Below are positions 47,744 to 59,501 of a DNA stretch of 64,000 nucleotides, piece by piece; the first letter of the stretch is position 1, and the number at the start of each line of letters is the position of its first letter. This DNA is from Melampsora larici-populina 98AG31. Lineage: Eukaryota; Basidiomycota; Pucciniomycetes; Pucciniales; Melampsoraceae. The notes under the pieces are model-generated. The model was not told where the DNA came from, did no database searches, and was given only the letters and a program-made list of their open reading frames with translations. Made by a program: the position numbers and the translations under genes. The stretch spans positions 1,835,748-1,899,747 of the forward strand of contig NW_006768773.1 in the NCBI RefSeq assembly GCF_000204055.1, in the 5' to 3' direction.

Positions 47744-49540
47744 TCATTCTTGTATCACAAATTTTTTCAAGTCCTTGGGAATTCTAATCCATACTTCATC
47801 TCTCACGTGTTTCGAGGAGTCGAAACCCCTCGATAATTTATCAGCGGCATTATCTTCCGATCTCACTCTTTCTTGCCTCACTCTACAATCTAACCTCATC
47901 AATAGATCCTGGATTTGAATCCACTCTCTGTTCACCCAGCGGTTTTTTGACTTGCCGTTACGCACAGCGCCCTCTGTCACGACATTATCCGTAAGCACCA
48001 AAAACTCCTGTCCTTCTACTGGCATCAGTTGGGTTAAAATCAACAATCCCAGCCGTAGTGCGACAGTTTCTGCCCAGGCAATCTCACGCCTTGTATTATC
48101 GGCTTCGACTTTGTCCCAACCTGTTCGAAGCCGGAACCTTGACCATTTTCTGCCGATTACTATGCCGATTCCATATGAGGTTGATGCGTCGCCTACCCAC
48201 GCGACGTTCCTCACTCCCGGGCTTGGTATCAACCTACGTGGATTGGCAGTAGACAGCACCTTTATCCATGTATCTAAATCAATCATCACCTCCTCCGGTA
48301 TGTCGCGTAACGCTAATCTATTTACCCATTCTGCCATCCAGTGGTACATCGCCACACAGTGGCATTTCAACTGCGGATATATCAACGACGCGTGTGCCAA
48401 CCTTCCCGCTAGTTTCTCTACTTGTTTATGGCTCAACCGTTTCAGCGCCTTGAACTCCTGGATTTGCGATATCCTTAGGAGTCGCTTGGAGTCTTGTAGG
48501 CCGACAGTTTTGTTTTTACCGTCCCATACCATGCCTAGGTATTTTTGTTGATAATCAAATTCTTTCCATTTCGTAGGGTTTGTCACTACTCCCAACTCGT
48601 TGCTTAGTTCTACCACGTGCGTCATGTTGAAGTGGTTTGACCCGTCATCTGGTTTAACGAACAGCGTATCATCTACCCACCGAAAAGCCTGGGTGAATCC
48701 AAACTTTTTCTGGACAATTATTTTCCAGGTATTGGCTGCCTGGCCAAAGGAGCCGCATCCGGCTACTCCTCCAAACGTGATCCTTGTGTCGAGAAGGACT
48801 TTCCCGTCGAATGTAAGGATCATCAAATACGGCCATTGGCCTGGCTTCGTCGGGATCTGACGATAGGCTTTCGCCCAATCGTATATGCCTAGGAGTACGG
48901 GGTAATCGATAGATAGTAAGAATTTCACTACCTTGTCGAAATCATCCCATGACGTGATGAAATCGTCTTTGTCCACCATCGCGTTCACAGAATTGATTGT
49001 TGGTTCTCGTCTAGGAATTGATAAGTCATTTATGGGCCTTAAAGAACCGTCGCTGTTAGTGACCGCTCCTAATGGGTTCGTTCTGAAGAACCCGAGTTTA
49101 TTGTAAGCTTCCTCTTTTGTGAATGGTCCGTACATTCTCCCTGCCTCAATTTCTTTTGACAAGTTTCCTTCGATTTCCTCTTTTGCCTGAAGAGCCAATG
49201 AGTGATTAGGTGGGCAATAATATAGCATGTCTGGTAAGTGAATCTCCGGTATTCCTTGGTCAAAACCCTCCAGAAATCCGCGAAGAATGTGGCGTTTTTC
49301 TTGTAAGAGGTTGTTTGCTCTTAATTCTCTCTCCCATACGTGGAGATTCATTTCACATCTGACTTCTGTTGGCCATCTGCCCCGTGCTCTCCCAGTCGGT
49401 TTTGCTAGTGAGATTTCACGCCTGAAGCCCGAAGAGGGGCTTGTGTTCAGGTCGCTCTCAGATCGGGGGCTCACGTCTAAACGGGGACTTTTAGATGGGA
49501 TGAGGGAAAAGGCGAGGGGAGGGGAGGCAAGGTCATTCAC
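47744..49540 (-). CDS. Reverse transcriptase-RNase H of Ngaro-like element (intact)
   Basis: 598-codon open frame. RT motifs: SLRPINDLSIPRREP, LGIYDWAKAYRQIP (catalytic Asp), ITFGGVAGCGSFGQ and FRWVDDTLFV (catalytic Asp pair, with Trp in place of the usual Tyr, as in many DIRS-group RTs). RNase H: VAWVGDASTSYGIG, EIAWAETVALRLGL, LVLTDNVVTEGA and RVRSEDNAADKLSRG supply the D-E-D-D set. No stop or frameshift, in contrast with the neighbouring ORF1 and recombinase. N-terminal 60 residues are Ser/Pro-rich linker. Separate from the recombinase frame by 90 bases. Confidence 0.93.
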   Translation of the reverse strand: MNDLASPPLAFSLIPSKSPRLDVSPRSESDLNTSPSSGFRREISLAKPTGRARGRWPTEVRCEMNLHVWERELRANNLLQEKRHILRGFLEGFDQGIPEIHLPDMLYYCPPNHSLALQAKEEIEGNLSKEIEAGRMYGPFTKEEAYNKLGFFRTNPLGAVTNSDGSLRPINDLSIPRREPTINSVNAMVDKDDFITSWDDFDKVVKFLLSIDYPVLLGIYDWAKAYRQIPTKPGQWPYLMILTFDGKVLLDTRITFGGVAGCGSFGQAANTWKIIVQKKFGFTQAFRWVDDTLFVKPDDGSNHFNMTHVVELSNELGVVTNPTKWKEFDYQQKYLGMVWDGKNKTVGLQDSKRLLRISQIQEFKALKRLSHKQVEKLAGRLAHASLIYPQLKCHCVAMYHWMAEWVNRLALRDIPEEVMIDLDTWIKVLSTANPRRLIPSPGVRNVAWVGDASTSYGIGIVIGRKWSRFRLRTGWDKVEADNTRREIAWAETVALRLGLLILTQLMPVEGQEFLVLTDNVVTEGAVRNGKSKNRWVNREWIQIQDLLMRLDCRVRQERVRSEDNAADKLSRGFDSSKHVRDEVWIRIPKDLKKFVIQE

Positions 49541-49644
49541 AGGTTAGGCACGTTTGGTCTTGTTCTCAAGCTGGCATCTCATGACTTCATTTCATAAATT
49601 GAAAATTGAGTTATTCTTTTTAAATTCCTTCTGATCGTGACTCA

Positions 49645-51500
49645 CTAACGCTTCTTATGATATCTTCCGTATTTAGCACCCCGTGCTCCGTCTCTACTAC
49701 GGCTTCGGCTTCTGCCTCTCTGGTAACCGCTATGGTTCCTGCCTCTCTCTAGGCTTCGGTCTCTATCTCTCCGCTCCTCATACCTACGATCGCTACTCGT
49801 GTAGTCCCTACGGTATCTTGACGTCGCTTCTCGTTTCGCCTTCTCTGCGGCTTTCATTGCTTTGTACTCGAGAGGTGGTAGCCAACCTTCTTTCCTTGGA
49901 TGTGTCGCTTCAGGTTTCAAAATCAAGGTCGACGATTGTGTCTTCGCCGTGGACGTTTTCGGGAGACCATCTTCTGGGTTCATGTTCTCCCTCGGGCCAC
50001 CCGGTGCACAGGGATTTGTAAGGAATGCTCTTTCATTTAGATTCTCGCATGTCATTTTCACCTCATCGAGTATCACCGTTTGGATTTTCGAAATGTTGCA
50101 GATATTCCTGTCGGTCGTTGACCGCATGACTCCTTGGCGGATTCTTCAACAGTATCGTAACACTACCATCCAACCCGCTTCCTCTCTCAGCTCTATGACT
50201 AGCTGTCGATGTTTCTCGAAGCGTTCTGCCTGAGTCTGCCATCCTTCCTGCCTTACATACTTTATGAACAGGGATATGGCGTCCAGCCACTGTTCATACT
50301 GCATCGTTAACTCGTCCATCGGTGGGTTTCCGCTGTACATTTTAACTCCCGCTCCGCCTTCCAGGATTTTCGATTCTGATAAAGCTTTCATTGTGCACCA
50401 GGCTTGATGGTCTTGGATCAAGAAACTTTTGTTGAACACTGCCAAGGGAATGTAGGCCTTAAAGGTACGTAGATAAACCTGGAGTGTAGGGGACAGTTGA
50501 GTAAGGCCTTTCGCCATTTGTACTGAATCATCCTGTAGGATCCGCCGACCGTTCTCGATCACATCGCCGTTGGACAGCACCATTCTACCTCTGCCCGACT
50601 CGAGAAGAGCTTTCGCCAATTCCTCTTCCTCCACTGATGTCGTGCCGGTGGTAGCTTGTGGTTCAGCGTTGATCCGCTCAACCATCCTTCTCGCTTGATG
50701 AGTCGTTGCTCGAGTCCGACGGTCTTCTCCCACTGATGATGTATCGGAGAAGCCTTCTTCAATCAACTGGTACGGGGCCGGTGACCTACGTCGATCGCCT
50801 CGTTCACTCCGATGCTCAGCTGGTGCTGGTGATGCGTGAGAGTCGCGATCTTGCTCGTCCTCTGGGTACCTGCCTCTTCGAGCTCGAGACCTGCCTCGTC
50901 TATGAGGTGAGTCTCTAGTTGGAGACTCCGGAGACTTTCTACGCCTGGCCTGAGATCGTCGCCTCGGAGAGTCTCGCGATCTGCTTCTCTCGAAAGGTGA
51001 GGACCTTGGTCGGGATTCGCCTCTATGCGCACGCTGAACTCTGACCTCCGTTCGACTCGGTGTTTCACCAGGTTCTCGGACCGCTCCGTTGGTTCTGCTC
51101 TGAGGCATCTGGGCTTGTTGAGGAGGGGGGGTTGTTGAGTTCGTTGGGGTACTGGAGGGGGTCGCTGAGGGACAGGAGGAGGTTGCATCCGAACTACCTG
51201 TTCAGGTTGTTGACGAGGTGGTGAGATGCGTCTTGGGATCGGTGAGACTCTCCTGGACTCTCTACGACGGCTTGGCCCTACTGACGGGTCACAACTACCC
51301 CCGTAATCTGAAGGGACTCCCGGTGCGAACGTTTGTAGGAATTCTGCCAAGAGGTTCGCTCCTGCTGCCTTATCCAACGGATTGTCGCTCGAGTAAAGCT
51401 CCTTGATCCGCGCTTGCATGATCACAGCTTTATCTCCGTCCGCTGTTTCATAATGGGGGAGGCCACTTGTAAGTATACGCCTTGTTTCTCTGTCTGCTCT
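49645..51500 (-). pseudogene. Ngaro-like ORF1 (Gag-like), main part with frame breaks
   Basis: Continues ORF1 downstream of the CACTA element: from 51500 the frame reads NRADRETRRILTSGLPHYE and TADGDKAVIMQARIKELYSS, then a long Arg/Ser/Pro/Gln-rich stretch. A run of C on the minus strand near 51121-51127 appears one base short, moving the frame to PQSRTNGAVREPGETPSR and on through an acidic-helical domain (LTQLSPTLQVYLRTFKAYIP). A second break near 50130 precedes the terminal basic RS-like tail (DRSLERGRNHSGYQRGRSRS), ending at 49645. Gag-like by position; no zinc knuckle seen. Confidence 0.7.
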
Positions 51501-51503
51501 ATT
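51501..51503. repeat. Target duplication ATT, left of CACTA element
   Basis: Same triplet at 59502-59504. Confidence 0.85.
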
Positions 51504-51544
51504 CACCAAGCCTGTTTCCTGTTGATGCGTCGACGCGAGCAAAC

Positions 51545-52081
51545 TGAATTGATCATGATTCGTGTCCTGTTCTTTTCTCAATAATTTGACTGCCGTCCCT
51601 TTCATTCTTTATAAAAGGGAAAGCCTCAAGAAAGCTCAGTCAACCAACCTACCCCCAAGATCAGATCACAATTGGGGGGAAAGCGGCTTTAGAAAACCCC
51701 ATAACAAGTCTTACCTTAGCAGCTCTTACCCGTTTACATACCGACAATTGCCTTTGTTGAATTGTAGCCGGCAAACATCTGGTTCGAGGAAGTTTCCTTT
51801 CTCCTTCTTGATGGCTGGACATACACGTACAACAATTTATCATAATTCACTTCTGTCAGTTTTGATGTTCAGGACGTGACTGGCCTCTGGTGCTATCTTT
51901 TCTCTCAGAATCTTAATCTAGATTTTACTCTACACCATTCAAGATGTCCTCAGCTCCAGCCCCAACTAATACCCAATATTCATCAATCGAAATGGATCAG
52001 AGTAGTGCGAAAAACTTTTTTTTCTTAATAGCATCTGTGTTTAAGTCACAAGCTTATTCTTCCCTCTAAACGTTTTAAGCC
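51545..52081. promoter_or_regulatory. Subterminal and promoter region of CACTA element
   Basis: No coding sequence assigned. A short frame from ATG 51944 (MSSAPAPTNTQYSSIEMDQS) is open for about 27 codons and may be an upstream exon or uORF of the accessory gene. Segments next to both TIRs share short blocks (ATGAAAGGGAC on opposite strands). Confidence 0.4.
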
Positions 52082-53697
52082 ATGGGCAATACAAAGAACA
52101 CAAACACAAACTCTTCACCCGAGAACTCTGCAAAAAAAAGGAAGATGGATGGTACAAACCTTGTATTCATATCTCACCAAAAGTCCAATTGCTGACAGCT
52201 GTGTGATGTTACAGGAACAACCGATACTGATACTGATAGTTCAGAGAAATCAAGCAGCGAATCAGGTAAGATCCAAATTCACTTAAAAGTCTAAAAATTT
52301 TACTAAACAGTTCTTTCGATTTTCAATTTGGTTCAGATGGAGATCTTACCTTGAAGGAGAAGGCTGATCGTAAACGCAAGAAAAAGGCCGTCAGAAAACA
52401 GCGACAGGAGGAGAGGCGTCTTGAGGCAATGATTGGGAAAGCTTCCAACTCGAATGCATCACTCAAAGCAGCCTCACCTGTGGCAAGGGCGATCCATGAG
52501 TATGCCTCGAAAGAACCCGGGCTCTGACCTCCAAGATCCGACTCTCCCGGAGCCACCTACCGACGAAGAGCAGCAAGCTTGGACGGAACGTAAATCAAGA
52601 CGGCAAAAGTTGATGACCGATGCGATCGAAAAGGCCAAGCGGAAATATCTTTCAAAGCATCCAGCCGGATTCAAACCAAATAAGACTCAGATTAGAACAC
52701 TCGAGAAAGATACAGTCGAAAAAACACTCACAAAACATCCTATGCAGCCAGTACGGTTCAACTCTCGCATCTCTTCTAGTTTTCGTTTCAAATACTCGCC
52801 TGCATCTGGATCCCAGTGCGAGGGAGCTCTAGCATTAGCAGGATTCCCACGCTGTACCTTTGACTGGGGCGCCTCTCCCGATTCTCCGTGGAACACCTCC
52901 ATTTTGTCTATCATTCTTGAACAGTGGGTAAAATGTTACAATTCGGGTGGGGCTGGAGCTTATCCAATTCTTGAGAAGGATAATACGCCCGAGAACCGAC
53001 AATCGATTCTGAAGCGATGGTTAGAGAACAAGAGTCCTCAGTATCGAACTCAGACCAAACGGGCAAATCTCATGAAGACGCCTGAGGGTCGCCAAACTGT
53101 TGCAAACAACGACACAAATGTGGCAAGCATGGCAAGTAAGAGACGAGGGAAGGACAAGGTGAAGCAGCTCAAGCTCAACTACATTTGTATAATTGGCTAA
53201 TTCAAAATCTCTTTGAATTCTAGATCTACAAAGCACGTATGAGTGTAGTCGATAAGCTCTTTGGCGCAGACTCACCTGAAGCAGGTCTATTTGCACACCT
53301 AGAGGTTCATTCCGAGGACGAGATCACGAATGTAGATGGGCGCGCCTTTCGTCACCGAATCCGAGTTGCTTGGAGAGGTGCCAAGCTTGATCAATTCATC
53401 AGCCTTATTGACAAGTGTATTGAGGGTAGAGAAATTGTACCAAAGGCCAAAAAACAAGCAAAAGAGCTGACAAATCGCGGACCTTATTCTTCAACCCTTG
53501 ACGAGGATCAGTATCTGCCAAAAAAATTTCAAAAATCATTGGTGTCCGAGTTATGGTTCAGCAAATTGCCGGGTGTCACAGCTCATTACCTTGAGCTCAA
53601 TGATACAGATATTGTAGATATAAATCAAGCGATTCACGACCTGACAAACTTATGTACACCTCAAAACATTCAATCCAACAACATGCAAACACAGTAG
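52082..53697 (+). CDS. CACTA-associated accessory protein, unknown (candidate DNA-binding partner)
   Basis: Exons: 52082-52151, 52215-52265, 52337-53158 and 53224-53697. Start MGNTKNTNTNSSPENSAKKR has a basic nuclear-signal-like cluster. Exon 2 is acidic (TDTDTDSSEKSSSE). A long basic coiled-coil follows (KADRKRKKKAVRKQRQEERR). Around 52480-52525 the frame must change by one (TGA 52525-52527 in the first frame); a 34-nt intron 52480-52513 would fix it but is unusually short, so a frameshift mutation is equally possible. The later part has conserved-looking blocks RWLENKSPQYRTQTKRANLM and DKLFGADSPEAGLFAHLEVH. Position beside tnp2 suggests a TnpA-like role; this is inference. Confidence 0.55.
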
Positions 53698-54584
53698 GAA
53701 ACCTGTGTAACCGGTCGCCCACAATTCTTCTCTTAGGATATTGGTAAAGTATCATGTGATCTAGAGAGCTATTGAATTTTATACTGTGTTTTGGCGTGTA
53801 CATATCTTTTATGATGGCTATGAAAAGTCTTTTTTTTGGATTGCTGGATGGGAACGTGGGTCAACCTATGTATATAGATGGTTTCTCTTTCTCTATTAAA
53901 TTTTTTTGATGTAAATATTTGGTTTCCATTGGTGTTTGATTAAGTGGAGGGAAGTTCGATACTGTACTCTTCATCCGAGTGATAATGAAAAACTCAAAAA
54001 TTCAAGAGCGTGAAAAAAAGCCTACCAAGAGTTTCAAGTCAGGGCAGTGAAATGATGACTTTTTGTTCACTTCTCTCAGTTCATCAAATGGTTTTGTTGA
54101 GATTTTGTTTGGCCCGTAATCATTTTGCTCTCCAGTAGCCTTAGACCCTTCTCAAAACCCTGTCACCCATGTCCGTTTTTGGTGCGGGTCAAGAATGTGT
54201 AACAAATTCTATACATAAATTCATGATCCAAAAACAATCTTTGTCCTGACATCCTGACTCGAAAACCTTCAAATTTTATAAACATCATCTTGGCTTCACT
54301 TACTTTAGTGGTTTATTGGTGAAGTTTGGGTACAATTGTAAGCATCCGCTGGGCCTAGATCAATGAAGTCGAGTTGGGATTCTGATTGACAACCAAATTG
54401 TTTTCTCTTCAGATATTACAGGTTCCCAAAGCTTCAACAATCATATCTGAAATCAAATTCTCAAAGGATCATCAAGGTCATATCAAAAGTGAACAATTGT
54501 GAGCGTTCTTCTTGTCAATGATTGTTATCCTGCCACCTGTTGATCCCCCTGACTTCTTTTGGAATATACAAAGGCGCCGATCAA
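53698..54584. other. Intergenic spacer inside CACTA element
   Basis: AT-rich 3' flank of the accessory gene and 5' flank of the transposase gene. No separate gene seen. Confidence 0.5.
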
Positions 54585-57500
54585 ATGGATTACTTTGGGC
54601 CAGATCAAATCCGTTGCTGCTGTGTGCCTTTAGGATGTCACAATGAAAGATTTGAATTTGATGATCAGATCCACTCAGGAAGGCTTTTCCATCGTACAAA
54701 CTTCAAGCGTCACCTGCAAAAAAGCAAAAACAACAAAAACACGCCCATGCGAAGCACCAATACGAATGAAGTCCTGTCAGACCAGCTTTCCTCTGTCAAC
54801 ACCTTGGGTAGTCATGGACAACAGATACAATCTAGTGAAAAGAGAAAGGAGCGATCTGAAAATGAAGACAAATCATCAGGTGATGAAGACGTACACCGAC
54901 CAAAGAAGATCCAACGTGTGGAAAATAGTAATATCACACTTCCAGCTATAACATTAATGACATTTCCAACAGAATCTTACAAGATACCTCAAAAGTTCCT
55001 TCAACACAAAATGTGCTTAGAATCAATGATGAATGTTGCATATGATCATATATTCCACAAGAAATCAAACTGTTCATGTCGGAAATCTCTCACCTTTGAA
55101 AAAACCCGAGTCAAAAAGTGGATGACTTCTGCCAATCCGAAATCGATCCCTTTTTGGAAAGAAATCCCAGCTACGATTCAGGATTTATTAAAGAGATTCC
55201 ATCTCAAAATAACGCCGATTGAGACTGTGTGCTGTGTAGTTTGCTTCTCGTTGCATGGAAACGCAGAAAGTCATGCCTCAGCAGCTTTACGATGCAACGA
55301 ACAGCAATTTCCGACCAACTCCTCTAAAGCAGCACGCATAACCTGTAACGCACCTCTTTTCAAACAGAAAAAAACGAAATCAGGAAATTGCAAAGCGATA
55401 CCACGGTCAATATTCTACCATCAGAAACTTCTTGAATGGCTTGGGAGGATGTGTTTTATTCCCGCCTTTGAAAAAGCTCTCGATAGCCCCCTCAATGCTA
55501 AAAAACCACCTAGAGGTTTGATGCACGATATCTGGGATAGTAAGCTTTGGAAAACTTTCAAAAGCGACGGCAAGATTTATACACAAGCTTCTGGTAATTT
55601 GGTTTTTGGTCTTTATGTTGATTGGTTCAATCCTTACGGAAACGGTTCAGCAAAAAAGTATTCTTCGGGTGTGATCTTATTGATCTGTTTCAGCCTCCCA
55701 CCAAATATACGATATCACGCTGAAAATGTATTCATCTATGGTATAACTCCTGGGCCACGAGAGCCTCCATCACAAGCAATGAATCACCTGCTTGCTCCTC
55801 TCATAGCCGAGCTAGACGACCTTTGGAAAGGAGTTCGATTCACCAAAACGTCTCTTTATCCACACGGACGAGTCTTTCGAGTAGCAATATGGCCACTGAT
55901 CGCCGATATTCCAGCTAACAGGAAGATTTCAGGGTTCGCGGGCCATTCTGCCACATACTTTTGCTCAAACTGTTACATCACCTGTGACGAGGTAGACGAT
56001 ATTGAAGTTGAGAGGTACAAAATCCGACACATAACTTCAATACACCAGCAATCACAGGTTTGGCGCAGTGCAGAAACTCAGCACGACCGATCCAAATTGC
56101 TGAAGACTAATGGAGTTCGATACACTATATTATCCGAACTCAAGTATTGGCATCCCATCAATCTTGGCAGTATTGATACGATGCACTGCCTTCTTCTTGG
56201 CTTACTTAAAGACTTTTCGATCACATACCTTCAAATTCCCTCTGCCGGACAGATCATCCGAAAACAACTTGACAAGGCCGAACTTGAAGGAATCTATCCT
56301 GAAGACCAACCATCGGCGCTCCCTCATCTTGTGCCAGACACCGATGCTCTAACAGAATGCCCTGAAGATGAATCATCTGAACCTAGCTCTGATAGCCGGA
56401 TGTCTTACCCACAAGCTGCCAAATCTCAGACCAGCACTACAACTATTCTTTCACACCCTACGACAACTAATAGATCAGATGCTTCTGATAGCTCTTCCAG
56501 TACCATTCTTGGTGCTCATGGCCCAGCTCTCACTCCGCATGAACTCAAACTTATTCACATATCAATTGAACAAGCAATAACCCCCTCCTGGCTTCCTGTA
56601 GTACCTTCGCTCTTTGGGACCACTGCGCATGGCAGTGTAAAAGCTGTCCAATGGCTTGTTTTGTACACAGTTTACATGGTATTCTCTTTAATACCGTATC
56701 ATGCAAATGCTGAGCCAAATTCCGATTCTCAGAAGATCCACACAGCGATACTTCTTGCCACACAGATTATCAATATTTCTGTGTCCCGAGTCATGAGTGA
56801 GGAGGATATCCAATCTCTTGGATTGCTACTTAAAACCTACCGTCAACATCTTCAAACCGTATGGCCTAACATCAAGTCTAAACCCAATCTGCATTTTGCC
56901 CAGCACCTACCCGATCAGTGTCGCCGCCTTGGACCCCCACCATACACTGCTGCTTGGGTAGGAGAACGCCTGATTGGTACACTTGTCCAAACACCAAAGA
57001 ACTTTTGTGCAGGTATGGTTTTTGGTCTTTCTAATTGGTCTTTCCAATTGATCCACTGTTGACACTAATTCTGCTCTTTTCACACCGAATGGATAACATC
57101 TTTTTAGGGATCTTGGGTAAGACTTTGATCCGCGCACATACCCAGCGAGGACTGTTTCAAAATCTCCTGAGTCACCATACTTCTTTACATACAGCCAATC
57201 TTTCTATCACCTCACGAAATAGTGCAACCAGATGGAAGGAGTTTTCTCCACCTGGTGATGTACTACATGCGGTCAAGGAGCTTCTACAATCAAATTCGAG
57301 CGTCAGCAGTGCCAGTATTGATTTGATGTCAACATCCTTGTGGAGACATAGTGGCAAGTCTTATAGTATAAGCTCACGCCACTTAGGTAACAGCTATATC
57401 GAGTATCACATCAATGGGAAGCATGGCTTTGGGTCAATCGAACATATAGTTCGTCTAGTTAGTGATAGCTTATCAATATTCGTTGTACAGGCTTTCTTGC

Positions 57501-57730
57501 CTCTTCAGCCATCCGATCAAATTCGAACCCCTTATCACCTATCGCCTCACCTNNNNNNNNNNNNNNNNNNNNNNNNNNNNNNNNNNNNNNNNNNNNNNNN
57601 NNNNNNNNNNNNNNNNNNNNNNNNNNNNNNNNNNNNNNNNNNNNNNNNNNNNNNNNNNNNNNNNNNNNNNNNNNNNNNNNNNNNNNTCCGAAGCATGGTG
57701 ACTAATGACCATAACATACCCATAAAATGA
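54585..57730 (+). CDS. Tnp2/Plavaka-type transposase (interrupted by assembly gap)
   Basis: Start chosen at ATG 54585 because it is followed by a Cys/His-rich zinc motif (IRCCCVPLGCHNERF ... RTNFKRH). Exon 1 ends 57012; exon 2 begins 57108 and runs into Ns at 57553-57686. Core features of the basidiomycete CACTA transposase: LMHDIWDSKLWKTF, GLYVDWFNPYGNG (catalytic Asp), GVILLICFSLPPNIRY, YGITPGPREPPSQAMNHLLA, PLIADIPANRKISGFAGH, FCSNCYITC, and LKYWHPINLGSIDTMHCLLL (second Asp). A 120-residue acidic/Ser-rich insert lies around 56290-56500, followed by the conserved ALTPHELKLIHISIEQAITP and LHFAQHLPDQ. No stop in about 950 codons. The C-terminus cannot be read through the gap. Confidence 0.88.
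57553..57686. other. Assembly gap (134 N)
   Basis: Unknown bases inside the 3' end of the transposase gene; true length is unknown. Confidence 1.
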
Positions 57731-57959
57731 TGTTGAGCTTATAATTGAATTTGATAGGGCATCTGGGACATGGCTTCGTCGGGATTCGGTGAAATTTAGG
57801 CCTTTTTATATTTTATAATACATACATAATCACTACGTAGATTGACTTCAAAATATTTGTATTTACAGCTTAACCAAGTTGGATATCTTGAACAGACAAA
57901 TAAAGAAACTGATCATATTGAAACTTTTACATGAATACATATGTGCCAAACTAATGCTA

Positions 57960-59127
57960 TCATTCAAGTAACTCATTGATTACTGATGGTAGAGAAGCCA
58001 AAAGTGATGATGGAGCCTTCATATCCAATGAGTCTCTCTGTTCATCAGTCAAGGCAGAGATAAAGAGAGGATCATAACAGTTTGATGGCAAACCACGACA
58101 CACAGCAGCGGCGGGATTGACCAATGCTGCTTCAAGTCGGCATTGATCAAATCTTTGACTTGCCAAAAGAAGGGTACTTGTCTCCAACTTGTATTTGAAA
58201 GAAACACGATTGATTTGATGTAGAAGGCTTGTGTATTGTACGCTGCGCCACACCAATCCTTTAGTAGGATGTTGGATTGCATCGGGTTCCCATTCAGTGT
58301 CGGAACAACAATCAGAGCTCGGAAGAAGATCTGAAGCTTCTGGACATAGATGACGATCCACTGTCTCTTTTCGATAAGTAAATAACTGATGAAAGAAACA
58401 GAGATTCAGTATCAGTTTGAAACCAATAGATAAAAGTACATAAACTGACCTGTCTCTTTTTTCGCTCTCGTTCTCTGAGTAATAATTTTTCAGGCCTGCG
58501 GCGACCAATACGGATCTCTTGAGAACGCCCTCGCATCCATCGGAGCACTAGCCCAATGCAAATAGGTACAGTGGCATAGGTGGGATCGATACCTTTTCTT
58601 TTGAAGGCGCCTTGACTTTTTGCGTAGAGCCAATGTTTCACTATAAAGAGGGCCATTGTACGATTCCAGAGGCTGCTATCTAAGTCGTCCCAATTGAATG
58701 TAAATCGCAGAACCCCGTGATTACTCAAATCAAGAAGAAAAAGTTCTTTAAATTTGGCAAGATCTTCCGCCGTGCCGTCAGTTGGAACCGTTTGTGATTG
58801 AAACACTTGGTGATCTGATAGTAAGTTGGATTGTTTAGGTGCACGTAATTGGCCAAGCTCTTCGTGATTCGGTTTCATTGGATACACTGGGTTTTCCTTC
58901 GTAAATCCCAGGAGAAGCCTTGTGAATGCAGCAATCGAGTGACTGATCCTGGCATTGGCCTTTGGAAGAGTCTGGGCAACTGAGGCATTTGATGCCTTCA
59001 GCGATCTAACTGGAACTCCCTTCTTCCAATTGTTCGATGGCTTCAATCCTCCGGCTTGGAGAGAACAATAGATTGCGTTAAAATCCAAGCAATAGGCTGG
59101 TGGACAAGGAAAGTTTCACTCACCCAT
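57960..59127 (-). CDS. Third CACTA gene, conserved-looking protein of unknown function
   Basis: Three exons on the minus strand: 59127-59124 (only ATGG), 59054-58450, 58385-57960; 345 codons, no stop. The 4-nt first exon supplies the only good start (MAGGLKPSNNWKKGVP). Features: basic N-terminus, a middle block, LRFTFNWDDLDSSLWNRTMA then LFIVKHWLYAKSQGAF, a hydrophobic VPICIGLVLRWMRG, then a strongly basic stretch, RIGRRRPEKLLLRERERKKR (nuclear signal or nucleic-acid binding). The C-terminal half includes DTEWEPDAIQHPTKGLVWRS and AAAVCRGLPSNCYDP. No family recognised. Convergent with the transposase, inside the TIRs and intact, so probably a functional partner gene of the transposon; inference. 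Confidence 0.65.
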
Positions 59128-59460
59128 TTTGGATTTGCTCAGATCAATCTAAGGATATTTGGCAGTAACGATAAAATCTAAGAGGACTGAAGTAGTTGCT
59201 CGCATGAATCACATATCATGTAAGGTGCTTGATTGTAGATTCTTTGTGATTTGCGATTGAGCGATTCGAAAGAACCTTTCATCAAAGGAGTACAAGCAAA
59301 TTATCTAAAGACCATTTGTAAAAGGATAATACATCAGGATAAACCCCACTGAGAGTGTTAAAAGTCCCTCTGAACAAAGCTCAAACATGATGAAAGGGAC
59401 AAATCAACAGCTGAGCTATGAAGAAACCTGGATGAATCATAAATTGATCAAGAAAACCTG
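59128..59460. other. Right subterminal region of CACTA element
   Basis: Upstream region of the third gene up to the right TIR. No gene seen. Confidence 0.5.
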
Positions 59461-59501
59461 GTTTGCTCGCGTCGACGCATCAACAGGAAACGGGCTTGGT
59501 G

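Larger units (their letters stand above)
51504..59501. mobile_element. CACTA/Plavaka-like DNA transposon with three genes (7998 bp)
   Basis: 41-bp inverted repeats at 51504-51544 and 59461-59501 with one mismatch, starting CACCAAGCC and containing GATGCGTCGACGCGAGC; 3-bp duplication ATT. Contains a plus-strand accessory gene (52082-53697), a tnp2-type transposase (54585-57730, with a 134-base N gap) and a convergent minus-strand gene (57960-59127). Apart from one frame change in the first gene the genes are open, so this is the youngest and best-preserved layer. It splits ORF1 of the Ngaro-like element; excising it with one ATT restores that frame. Confidence 0.9.

Noticed and set aside
50763..51605. 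Open frame starting MKGTAVKLLRKEQ taken as the start of Ngaro ORF1
   Set aside because: Its first 34 codons lie in the CACTA TIR and subterminal DNA. The true upstream exons are at 59502-60165.
51504..59501. 41-bp inverted repeat first read as evidence for an 8-kb inversion inside the Ngaro-like element
   Set aside because: The repeats start with CACC, are flanked by ATT on both sides and enclose a tnp2 transposase. Excision restores ORF1, so they are the TIRs of a CACTA element.
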